This document shows, in pieces, positions 9,429 through 16,714 of a DNA stretch of 64,000 nt. Each line of letters starts with the position of its first letter. Position 1 is the first letter of the stretch. Under the pieces are notes generated by a model that was given only the letters and a program-made list of their open reading frames with translations, was not told the DNA's origin and made no database searches. The stretch comes from Argonema galeatum A003/A1 (lineage in GTDB: Bacteria; Cyanobacteriota; Cyanobacteriia; Cyanobacteriales; Aerosakkonemataceae), in assembly GCF_023333595.1 (NCBI RefSeq), contig NZ_JAIQZM010000006.1, positions 62,001 to 126,000 of the forward strand. Reading direction: 5' to 3'. The position numbers and the translations under genes were made by a program.

Positions 9429-10253
9429 ATGAATAAAGCGATTAAAAGAGCATTCTTAGATACAGAAGATGGACAAATTCATTACCGCATCGGCGGGGAG
9501 GGCGACTCCCTGCTTTTACTGCATAGAAACCCCAGCAGCAGTAATGAATTTCACGAGTTGATGCCCATCTTTGCTCAAAAAAGGCGTGTGATTGCGATGG
9601 ATTTGATGGGACTTGGCGATTCAGATAAGCCACCCAGAATGTATTCTATTTCAGACTACGCCAAAACAGTCATCTTACTTCTGGATGAGTTGGGAATAAA
9701 AAAGATAAACATACTGGGACACCACACAGGTGCTTACATAGCGGGAGAAGTAGCAGCAGCTTATCCAGATCGAGTTGAAAAAATGATCTTATGTAACGTG
9801 GATGAATTCACCGAACAAGATAAAGCTGCCATCTTAAAAAGATATGCCGAAGTTTTCCAAATCAAAGCAGATGGCACTCACCTCGTTGAAAGATGGTCAT
9901 TTCGCGCCGCCTACGTAGGTTCTACAGAATTAAATCACCGCTGTATGTTAGACGAAGCAAAATGTTATGGCTATCCTGCCTATGCACCTTTTGCTTTTAC
10001 AAAGTTCAGTACTATAGAAAGATTTCCTTTCATCAAGTGTCCAACTCTCGTCTTATCGGGAACTGAGGATATCAAAGGACTTATACAACTCGGTTTAGCG
10101 CAGTCAGGAAGCAGAAATTTCATTACAAAAGTAATTCCCCAGGCAAAGGTAGTTGATATTGAAGGCGGAACATTTTGTATGATGAATCAAAAGTATGAAG
10201 AAATATCGAAAGTAGTCATAAATTTTTTGGATTTTATAGATGTTTTACCATAA
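9429..10253 (+). CDS. Alpha/beta hydrolase fold protein with altered catalytic residues
   Basis: 274 residues. The oxyanion region LLLLHRNPSSSNEF resembles the HGNP motif of haloalkane dehalogenases. The strand VIAMDLMGLGDSDKP is typical of the fold. The nucleophile elbow reads G97-H-H99-T-G101, placing His where Ser, Asp or Cys is expected. The C-terminal region that normally carries the catalytic His reads IEGGTFCMMNQK and has no His. It is therefore either catalytically unusual or a non-enzymatic relative. The HHTG elbow fits a conserved subgroup rather than a random mutation, though that is inference. Confidence 0.85.
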   Translation: MNKAIKRAFLDTEDGQIHYRIGGEGDSLLLLHRNPSSSNEFHELMPIFAQKRRVIAMDLMGLGDSDKPPRMYSISDYAKTVILLLDELGIKKINILGHHTGAYIAGEVAAAYPDRVEKMILCNVDEFTEQDKAAILKRYAEVFQIKADGTHLVERWSFRAAYVGSTELNHRCMLDEAKCYGYPAYAPFAFTKFSTIERFPFIKCPTLVLSGTEDIKGLIQLGLAQSGSRNFITKVIPQAKVVDIEGGTFCMMNQKYEEISKVVINFLDFIDVLP

Positions 10254-10294
10254 AAATTCAGGTGTATTGTACTGCTTCATCGAAGGGTGTATAA

Positions 10295-11170
10295 ATGTTA
10301 GATTTGGTTGCGTTTGACTTTGATGTAGCGCTCGTTAACCCTCAAGGAAAAGAGATCGATCGCTCTCGAAATTCCGTTCAATATCTGATAGAAGATTTGC
10401 GACAGGAAATAACCCTAGAAATGGTTGCTATTCCTGGCGGTACTTTCTTAATGGGCACACCGAACACAGAAGAGGGGTGGTCACCGACTCAAAATCCTCA
10501 ACATTTAGTAACTATCAAGCCATTTTTTATGGGCAAGTATCCAGTTACTCAAGCTCAATGGCAAGCAGTAGCAACTCTCCCCGAAATCAAGCAATTTCTT
10601 AATCCCGATCCATCGACTATTAAAGAAGCAAACCTACCTGTAGAACAAATCTCTTGGTATGATGCGATCGAATTCTGTGACAGGTTATCTAAATATAGTG
10701 GACGGAAATACCGACTTCCCAGTGAAGCAGAGTGGGAATATGCCTGTAGATCTGGAACTCAAACACCTTTTCATTTTGGAGAAACTTGCACAACAGATTT
10801 AGCAAATTATTCAGGAATAGATTGGGAATACATGGGAAAAATATGCAGTCGGGGGTCTTACGGCGCTGGGCCAAAAGGAAGCGATCGCAGGGAAACCACA
10901 CCTGTTGGCTACTTTCAAGTAGCCAACAGGTGTGGTCTGTACGATATGCACGGTAATGTCAGAGAATGGTGTGCCGATTTCTGGCACGATAACTATCAAG
11001 ATGCACCCACTGATGGCACTGTTTGGACAACAGATGGAGATAGCAATAAACGGGTATTGCGCGGTGGTTCCTGGAACACAGGCCCAAGGAACTGCCGTTC
11101 TGCATTTCGTGCTAAATTTGATGCGAATGCCTCACTTTATGATATTGGTTTTAGGGTTGCTTTTTTTTAG
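10295..11170 (+). CDS. Formylglycine-generating-enzyme/SUMF1-like domain protein
   Basis: 291 residues. An N-terminal extension of about 45 residues is followed by a complete FGE-sulfatase domain: EMVAIPGGTFLMGTP, KYPVTQAQW, YRLPSEAEWEYACRSG, LYDMHGNVREWCADFWHD, RVLRGGSW and GFRVAFF. Only one Cys (NCRSAFR) lies where true formylglycine-generating enzymes have their copper-binding cysteines, so another role is likely. Relatives of the fold include EgtB-type oxygenases and scaffold or regulatory proteins. Residues TTPVGYFQVANRCGL are encoded by a perfect palindrome (see separate entry), and RC replaces the AF common in this motif. Confidence 0.85.
   Translation: MLDLVAFDFDVALVNPQGKEIDRSRNSVQYLIEDLRQEITLEMVAIPGGTFLMGTPNTEEGWSPTQNPQHLVTIKPFFMGKYPVTQAQWQAVATLPEIKQFLNPDPSTIKEANLPVEQISWYDAIEFCDRLSKYSGRKYRLPSEAEWEYACRSGTQTPFHFGETCTTDLANYSGIDWEYMGKICSRGSYGAGPKGSDRRETTPVGYFQVANRCGLYDMHGNVREWCADFWHDNYQDAPTDGTVWTTDGDSNKRVLRGGSWNTGPRNCRSAFRAKFDANASLYDIGFRVAFF
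10895..10936. repeat. 20-bp perfect inverted repeat inside the FGE-like gene
   Basis: The left arm 10895-10914 (ACCACACCTGTTGGCTACTT) and right arm 10917-10936 are perfect reverse complements with a two-base loop (TC). The palindrome is wholly coding and spans the TTPVGYFQVANRCG segment. Confidence 0.9.
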
Positions 11171-11195
11171 TAAAAAATATGAATTCAACAATTTC

Positions 11196-11305
11196 AGGAC
11201 TTACGCAATATTTCTTGTTTCGCCCCCCCTTGCCCCCAAATCTGGGGGGAGTAAGCTCCGGTTCCCCCCAGATTTGGGGGGTTAGGGGGGCTAATGCTTA
11301 AGTCC
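11196..11305. mobile_element. MITE-like element, family A, supplying a start codon
   Basis: The left end AGGACTTACGCA (11196-11207) and right end TGCTTAAGTCC (11295-11305) form an inverted repeat with one mismatch. The core has two opposed CCCCCAGATTTGGGG-type blocks. It is homologous to 62-137. The ATG at 11294-11296 used by the downstream reductase is part of the right terminal repeat. Confidence 0.75.
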
Positions 11306-12304
11306 AGAATTTACAAAAAGCTCATAGCGAAACAGTTTAACCGAGATTTTCGATCGGCTGTGGAAATCGTAGAAGTCAGCCTCGCCGATCCAACTGACAG
11401 CGAAATTGTAATTCGCAACAAATTTGCCGGAGTTAATGGCGGATTCGATACATTAATTTGCCGAGGTGAAGTTCCATACGTAAACCCGACACCACCTTTC
11501 GATTTAGGTGTAGAAGTTGTCGGTGAAGTAGTATCAATTGGGAATAACGTCACCGATTTTAAAGTCGGAGATCCAGTGCAAACAATCTTTCGCGGTGGAG
11601 GATATCGAGAGTACCAAGTTGTAGATATTTCCCAAGTAATAAAGATTCCAGAAGCAATTCCAGAAGTGCTAACTTTGATGCCTACTGGGGTATCTTCTGT
11701 GCTGGCGTTGGAACAAGTTGGCGAGATGAAAAGCGGCGAAACTGTCCTCGTAACCGCAGCGGCGGGGGGAACGGGACATATCGCGGTACAATGGGCAAAA
11801 TTGGCGGGAAATCATGTGATTGGAGTTTGCGGATCGGATGCTAAAGTTGAATTACTCAAACGGTTAGGATGCGATCGCATTATCAACTACCGCCAAGAAA
11901 ACCTAGATGAAGTCCTCAAAAAAGAATATCCCAACGGCATTAACTTGGTATTCGAGTGTGTTGGCAAACAAATTTTCGATATCTGCGTTGATAATTTGGC
12001 TGTGCGGGGACGTTTAATTGTGGTTGGTTTCATATCCGATTACGGCAAGAATCAGGAGCAAGTTCAGCAATCCCGAATTTACGGAAAATTGCTTTGGAAA
12101 GCAGCTTCGATACGCGGTTTTCTTAACCCACTTTACAAGGAATATATGCCAGCAGCACGCTCTAGCTTGCTCGACCTTTTCTATAGCGGCCAAATCCAAG
12201 TCGCGATCGATCCAACTGAATTCAGAGGTTTGGAATCAATTCCCGACGCTGTAGAATATCTGATCGGTGGTAAGAATTGCGGTAAAGTGGTGGTCAGGTT
12301 TTGA
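11294..12304 (+). CDS. Medium-chain dehydrogenase/reductase (quinone oxidoreductase / ZADH2-like)
   Basis: 336 residues. The N-terminal GroES-like domain carries EIVIRNKFAGVNGGFDTLIC and FDLGVEVVGEVVSIGNNVTD. The Rossmann domain has VTAAAGGTGHIAVQWAKLAG (NADPH motif AAxGGxG) and GCDRIINYRQ. The zinc-ligand cysteines of alcohol dehydrogenases are absent, so it is a zinc-independent NADPH reductase, probably acting on enones or quinones. The first codons lie within the family-A repeat. The only in-frame ATG near the expected start is the one donated by that repeat, and no clear ribosome-binding site precedes it. Confidence 0.85.
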   Translation: MLKSRIYKKLIAKQFNRDFRSAVEIVEVSLADPTDSEIVIRNKFAGVNGGFDTLICRGEVPYVNPTPPFDLGVEVVGEVVSIGNNVTDFKVGDPVQTIFRGGGYREYQVVDISQVIKIPEAIPEVLTLMPTGVSSVLALEQVGEMKSGETVLVTAAAGGTGHIAVQWAKLAGNHVIGVCGSDAKVELLKRLGCDRIINYRQENLDEVLKKEYPNGINLVFECVGKQIFDICVDNLAVRGRLIVVGFISDYGKNQEQVQQSRIYGKLLWKAASIRGFLNPLYKEYMPAARSSLLDLFYSGQIQVAIDPTEFRGLESIPDAVEYLIGGKNCGKVVVRF

Positions 12305-12367
12305 TTCTGTCAAAGCTAGAATTCCTATTAGACGATAAGAGGATTTCGGGAGGAATATGACTAGCGA

Positions 12368-12643
12368 TTAGAGATGACAAGCTACAGCTTTTTGCGCGAT
12401 AAAAGAACCAGACCACACCCCAAATGCTCCCAGCCACCCACCCAATCGACCCAACCAAGGCAAATGTCCATGAGGCGCATTCAAAGTAAAAGTAAGGTCT
12501 TCGTAGTTCAGCCAATTTCTCATCTCCCTCCAGCCAAGCCGATCGCCTAATATTGCAGCGCTACAAAACACATAGATTAAACCTATGCTAACTTCTTCAC
12601 CTTTCGTCCAAAGTTTAAAAATCTTGTAAAATATAGTATCCAT
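12368..12643 (-). CDS. Possible small hydrophobic protein in the 12305-12655 gap
   Basis: This 351-base gap holds one minus-strand open frame. From ATG 12643 it gives about 91 residues with hydrophobic stretches (VSIGLIYVFCSAAILG; WLGRLGGWLGAFGVWSGSF). I recognise no family, and an overlapping minus-strand frame is also open, so this may be chance. No other feature is visible in the gap. Confidence 0.2.
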   Translation of the reverse strand: MDTIFYKIFKLWTKGEEVSIGLIYVFCSAAILGDRLGWREMRNWLNYEDLTFTLNAPHGHLPWLGRLGGWLGAFGVWSGSFIAQKAVACHL

Positions 12644-12655
12644 GAGATAATCAAA

Positions 12656-13057
12656 ATGACAAAAGAAATAAAACATAACACACTAGAAGTCGCCCAGCAA
12701 GCATTTAAACATTTAACTCACGGTCTAGCGACAGGCGATTGGAACCCACTTCTAGATATGCTCACCGATGATTTTACCTTTTGGTTTCCAGTCGGGCCTT
12801 TTCACGGTTTGAATGTCGGTAAAGAAAGGGTTCGTGAATTCTTTCAGTATGTTTCGGAAACATTCATTGGAGGACTGACGATTACTTCAGTAGAGCGCAT
12901 CACCAGCAACGAGACTACTGTGGTTTTCGAGTTCTGCGACAAAGGAATGTTACAGGGAGAACCTTACAAAAATCGAATAGCTATTTCCCTAGATGTTAGT
13001 GGAGACAAAATTTGTGCTTATCGGGAGTACTTTGGCAGCGATGGTAAATCGAATTAA
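12656..13057 (+). CDS. SnoaL/NTF2-like protein
   Basis: 133 residues with the NTF2-like cone fold pattern. A helix with HGLATGDWNPLLDMLTDDFT is followed by FWFPVGPFHGLNVGKERVREFF, then strands ending in DKICAYREYFG. The family includes polyketide cyclases, isomerases and dehydratases as well as non-enzymatic binding proteins. It is the last plus-strand member of the 7500-13057 group, which supports a small-molecule role, but the reaction is unknown. Confidence 0.8.
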   Translation: MTKEIKHNTLEVAQQAFKHLTHGLATGDWNPLLDMLTDDFTFWFPVGPFHGLNVGKERVREFFQYVSETFIGGLTITSVERITSNETTVVFEFCDKGMLQGEPYKNRIAISLDVSGDKICAYREYFGSDGKSN

Positions 13058-13148
13058 ATGGTAATTAGCGATCGAATAATTGTTTTACCCAATCTTCGTG
13101 CGATCGCCACCTGTCATACCCAACTGTAATTCTCTCAATGCTGTTGAA

Positions 13149-13507
13149 TTAGTTAGGTGGATAAATCTCTACTTCAGAACTCTCCGCCAGGAATTTAGCA
13201 ATTGATTTCGTCTTTTTGCCTACAACTAGGCAATGAGCATAGTTATCTTCTTTAGGATCGTGACGTATTTCCAGCCCTTTCTCTAGAGCCAATTGAGTCT
13301 TGATAGAAACAACAGAACAGCATTTTTCCCGATTTTCTTAGCTCTGCTGTAGCTTTCTTCTATAGTTGTTAGACAAAGTATATCAACCGACATATTTTCA
13401 TCTTTGAAAGCCGCCGAGGTAGGTCTGTTTTCCTCCCAGTTAAATTGACCTGGATGCAGCCATCTCAACAGCTTGTCATCGGGCTTAACCTGATAAACTT
13501 CAGTCAT
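13149..13507 (-). pseudogene. Frameshifted toxin-like protein of a two-gene pair
   Basis: The frame opens with LLRWLHPGQFNWEENRPTSA, then AAFKDENMSVDILCLTTIEE and RAKKIGKN. It then leaves frame at an A5 run (T5 at 13323-13327 on the plus strand). One extra base there would restore an uninterrupted 119-residue protein continuing CCSVVSIKTQLALEKGLEIR, with DNYAHCLVVGKKTKSIAKFL and a stop at 13149. Both halves match a common bacterial family of unknown function (RRIHP...RPSS-AF...LSVD ... HALVVGKKTKS), which is often paired. It starts three bases after its partner at 13511. A real mutation, slippage or an assembly error at the homopolymer are all possible. Confidence 0.7.
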
Positions 13508-13510
13508 TTA

Positions 13511-13954
13511 TCAACAGTGAATAAACAACCAGTCTAGTATAGGGTATAGCCCCTCTAAATTAAATTCTTCTTCTGACTCTGAATCCCCTTCAGTTTTTAA
13601 GTATTCAAACAAATCAGCTTCTTCCCTCGAAACATAAACTTCAAGCTGTCTCACAGGAAAGCGCTTTCCACCCCACTCAAACAGAATCGTTCCATCAGAA
13701 GCTGGGGCAACAAACGGCTCAATTTTCGGTAAATTTATCCCTCTGTTGATAGAGTAACTGCGAATACTTGCGTAGAGACTTAATGCTCTATTAATCTGGG
13801 TTTTAGAAAAAGTAGGAGCATTGTAACCATCCCACTTATCCTCTAAATCTGACAAGTGAATAATTCTTTGATACGCATTAGTGGTTTTTACCCAATCAAA
13901 TGGTTCTTGCTTGTGTAGCTCGACAAATAGTGAAATAGCGTCTGCATTTGTCAT
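13511..13954 (-). CDS. Partner (antitoxin-like) protein of the frameshifted gene
   Basis: 147 residues from ATG 13954, preceded by AAAGG at a good distance. An upstream GTG (13972) is in frame but has no such site. Characteristic segments are DLEDKWDGYNAPTFSKTQIN, LPKIEPFVAPASDGTILFEW and RQLEVYVSREEADLFEYL. The WDGYNAP...DG-I-LEW pattern recurs in proteins encoded next to the RRIHP-type family, so a two-component toxin-antitoxin-like module is inferred. The downstream gene begins within four bases of its stop. Confidence 0.65.
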   Translation of the reverse strand: MTNADAISLFVELHKQEPFDWVKTTNAYQRIIHLSDLEDKWDGYNAPTFSKTQINRALSLYASIRSYSINRGINLPKIEPFVAPASDGTILFEWGGKRFPVRQLEVYVSREEADLFEYLKTEGDSESEEEFNLEGLYPILDWLFIHC

Positions 13955-14136
13955 AAAACTATACCTTTCCACGAAACAAGTTTAACAGACTGTAAAAAAA
14001 TTTTAACTCAAATCGCGCCTCATCGCCAATCCCGATCGAGAAAAGCTTGTAATGAACATTGGGGAAATGGTAGCGTCAAAAAGCCACCTGGATGTATACT
14101 TAGCACGGTCATAGAACGAGCTTTTTTAACCCAGCA

Positions 14137-14209
14137 GTAGGGGCGAAGTATTCCGGTAATAATTTGCTGGTTGAACCCAAAGATATTTACCGGAATGCTT
14201 CGCCCCTAC
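14137..14209. repeat. MITE-like element, family E (GTAGGGGCGAAG ends)
   Basis: Inverted arms GTAGGGGCGAAGTATTCCGG and its near-complement ending TTCGCCCCTAC enclose about 30 bases. It shares ends with 60816-60891 and more loosely with 28083-28134, 45161-45224 and 45250-45315. Apart from this, the 13955-14273 gap shows nothing. Confidence 0.75.
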
Positions 14210-14273
14210 AAATCAAAAATAACAGTTTGTGCCTGTGCGGAGTATAGTAACTCTCACCAACTTACGTTAAACT

Positions 14274-16340
14274 ATGAAACGATCGCTCATCACCATCCCT
14301 CTCACCTTAATCTTACTAGAATCGGCTTTTCCAGTTGCCCTCGCCGCACCGCCCAGACAGCCAGATAAAACCGTAGAATGCGAGATTCTGGTAGTTGGGG
14401 GCGGACTTGCGGGCGCTGCTGCTGCTTACGAAGGATTGCTGGCGGGGAAAACCGTTTGTTTAACCGAAATCACAGATTGGGTGGGAGGACAGGTTTCATC
14501 CCAAGGTGTCTCAGCTTTGGATGAACGCGCCACCCAACGCCAACGGCAATTCTTTCCACGCGGATATCTGGAATTGCGAGAACGGATTAAACGCAAGTAT
14601 GGAAAACTTAATCCTGGTGACTGTTGGGTAAGTGTAGCTTGTTTTATTCCTAGCGACGGTCACAAATTTGTTTTTTCCATACTGCAAAATGCCGCGAAAA
14701 AGGGTAAGGGTAAACTGAAATGGTTTCCCTCTACTGTTGTAAAAGAGTTGGAAATTACCCCCCCTAACCCCCCCGTCCACGGGGGGGGACAAGAGGGGAA
14801 AGTGATTAAAAGTGCGATCGCAATTCAACATCGCCCCGCCAAAAACACACCACCGCTAAACACCGAACCTTTATCACAAACTATAGAAGACAGCTACCGC
14901 TACGAAAACTCCCCTCGCTTTGACAAAACCATCATCCGTTTCATCCCCCCTTCTTCACTCAGCACTAAAGCCGAAGCACTCAGCACTCCCACCTGGTACG
15001 TCCTCGACGCCACCGAAACCGGCGAAATTATCGCCCTTGCTGACGTTCCCTACCGACTGGGAATCGATCCGCGTTCTTACTTAGAACCCTCAGCAGCAAA
15101 CGATACTGGCGATCCTTATTGCACTCAAGGATATACTTACACTTTTGCAATGGAGGCAACCAAAGAACCGCAAATCCACCAAATGCCGCCCTTCTACTCT
15201 CGCTACAGCCCTTACTACAGCTTCGAGGCGACTAAATTTAACTTTCCATTAATTTTCACATACCGACGCATTTGGAGTAACCCAAATGCCCCAAAAGAAT
15301 TAAAAATCAGACGCAAAGAAACTTTCGGCGTTACTCCCCCCAAACCGGGAGACATTTCCATGCAGAACTGGACTTGGGGTAACGATTATCGTCCGGGAAC
15401 ATCCCAAGATAATCTAATTTATACCAGCGAACAGTTGCAAGCGATCGGTCAATTACAACCGGGAGGTTGGATGGGAGGATTGCGAGTAGAAAGCTTGCGC
15501 GGCGCAGAAGAACTAGCCCAAGGTTATTTCTACTGGTTGGTAGCCGGTACTACCGACTCACAACTGGGCGATGGCGTCAAGCAGCTGTACCCCAATAACC
15601 GCTATCTCACAGGATTAGATTCCCCGATGGGGACAGTGCATGGTTTATCCAAATATCCTTATATAAGAGAAGGACGAAGAATTATCGGTAGACCCGCGTG
15701 GGGATATCCCGAAGGTTTCACATTATCGGAAATTGATATTTCTCGGAAAAACTTCCGCGATGATTATTACCGCAATAACTTGTCTTCAGGAGAATATCGG
15801 CGCTTGTGGGCATTGCTGAGTGGTATAAATGCAACAGCTGTAATTCGAGAGGCTTTGTCTCCAGAGGAAGTGAAAGTGCGATCGCGATCGGCAATTTACC
15901 CCGATGCTGTCGGCATCGGTCACTATACAATAGACTTTCACCCCTGCTTAGCCAAAAGTCCGCCAGAAACTCCTAGCAACCAGGGATATCCCAACGAAGC
16001 GATCGCAGCTTCTCAAACCTACCCCTTCCAAATCCCCCTACGTGCCATGATTCCCCAGAAAATCGATAATATGTTGATTGCTGGCAAAAGTATCGCCACC
16101 AGCCACGCAGCAGCCGCAGCGTACCGGGTGCATTCCTTTGAATGGTCAGTTGGTGCAGCTGCTGGTACTACAGCTGTTTTTGCCCTAGAAAATAGCGTAA
16201 TGCCTTACCAACTCGTCGAACAACTTCCCCGCAAACAGCTACAACTAGAAGCTTTGCAACGACGACTTGTGCAAAATGGCAATCCCACTGCCTTTCCCGA
16301 CACCTCAATATTTAATGAATTTGGGAAAAACTGGCAATAA
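14274..16340 (+). CDS. Exported FAD-dependent oxidoreductase, first tandem copy
   Basis: 688 residues. A signal peptide (about 1-24, LILLESAFPVALA) is followed by the FAD motif CEILVVGGGLAGAAAAYEGL and DWVGGQVSSQGVSALDE, typical of the FAD_oxidored (PF12831) family. C-terminal PQKIDNMLIAGKSIATSHAA and VHSFEWSVGAAAGTTAVFAL complete the flavin fold. The substrate is unknown. Two segments look foreign. TPPNPPVHGGGQEG is encoded by a C-run/G-run hairpin, and SLSTKAEALSTP is encoded by a CACTCAGCACT-type repeat. It is a close paralog of the next gene. Confidence 0.85.
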   Translation: MKRSLITIPLTLILLESAFPVALAAPPRQPDKTVECEILVVGGGLAGAAAAYEGLLAGKTVCLTEITDWVGGQVSSQGVSALDERATQRQRQFFPRGYLELRERIKRKYGKLNPGDCWVSVACFIPSDGHKFVFSILQNAAKKGKGKLKWFPSTVVKELEITPPNPPVHGGGQEGKVIKSAIAIQHRPAKNTPPLNTEPLSQTIEDSYRYENSPRFDKTIIRFIPPSSLSTKAEALSTPTWYVLDATETGEIIALADVPYRLGIDPRSYLEPSAANDTGDPYCTQGYTYTFAMEATKEPQIHQMPPFYSRYSPYYSFEATKFNFPLIFTYRRIWSNPNAPKELKIRRKETFGVTPPKPGDISMQNWTWGNDYRPGTSQDNLIYTSEQLQAIGQLQPGGWMGGLRVESLRGAEELAQGYFYWLVAGTTDSQLGDGVKQLYPNNRYLTGLDSPMGTVHGLSKYPYIREGRRIIGRPAWGYPEGFTLSEIDISRKNFRDDYYRNNLSSGEYRRLWALLSGINATAVIREALSPEEVKVRSRSAIYPDAVGIGHYTIDFHPCLAKSPPETPSNQGYPNEAIAASQTYPFQIPLRAMIPQKIDNMLIAGKSIATSHAAAAAYRVHSFEWSVGAAAGTTAVFALENSVMPYQLVEQLPRKQLQLEALQRRLVQNGNPTAFPDTSIFNEFGKNWQ

Positions 16341-16342
16341 TT

Positions 16343-16426
16343 GGGCAGAGGGGCAGAGGGGCAGAGGGGCAGGGGGGCAGGGGGGCAGGGGGGCAGAGGG
16401 GCAGAGGGGCAGGGGGGCAGAGGGGC
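16343..16426. repeat. Tandem GGGGCAG(A) repeat
   Basis: About ten near-identical 7-8 base units (GGGGCAGA / GGGGGCA) begin just after the first FAD oxidoreductase. The complementary form (CCCCTCTGCC) occurs at 18877-18924. These are short tandemly repeated sequences of the kind common in filamentous cyanobacteria. Confidence 0.85.
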
Positions 16427-16550
16427 TAGTCAAAAGAAGGATTCTTTTGACTTTTGACTGCCTTTTTGCAGTAATTAGGATCGAAAGACTGTCTATAGAA
16501 ATAGTAACCCCTTTGTTACCCGACGACTAAAGTCGCGGCTTGCGCGTACA

Positions 16551-16570
16551 AAGCCCGCCTGCGCGGGCTT
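16551..16570. repeat. Short GC-rich hairpin between the two FAD genes
   Basis: AAGCCCGC and GCGGGCTT enclose CTGC, in a context GACTAAAGTCGCGGCTTGCG that is itself partly palindromic. It may act as a terminator or be an interspersed palindromic repeat, but no T-run follows. Nothing else is visible in the 16341-16714 gap apart from the tandem repeat. Confidence 0.4.
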
Positions 16571-16714
16571 CAAGAAAAAGGGGATAGTTAACCCGGATTT
16601 AGTATTATCTTTTCTTCCTTCTTCTTATCTTCGTGTCCTTCGTGGTTCGTTAAAAAAGATCGCAAACCAAATCCGATTGCTATAAATGTATAAGTTTAAC
16701 GGAAATATCAAAAT

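Noticed and set aside
7440..13057. Prophage or genomic island call for the whole cluster
   Set aside because: No integrase, attachment repeat or tRNA boundary is visible and HIP1 sites remain frequent, so transfer is not supported.
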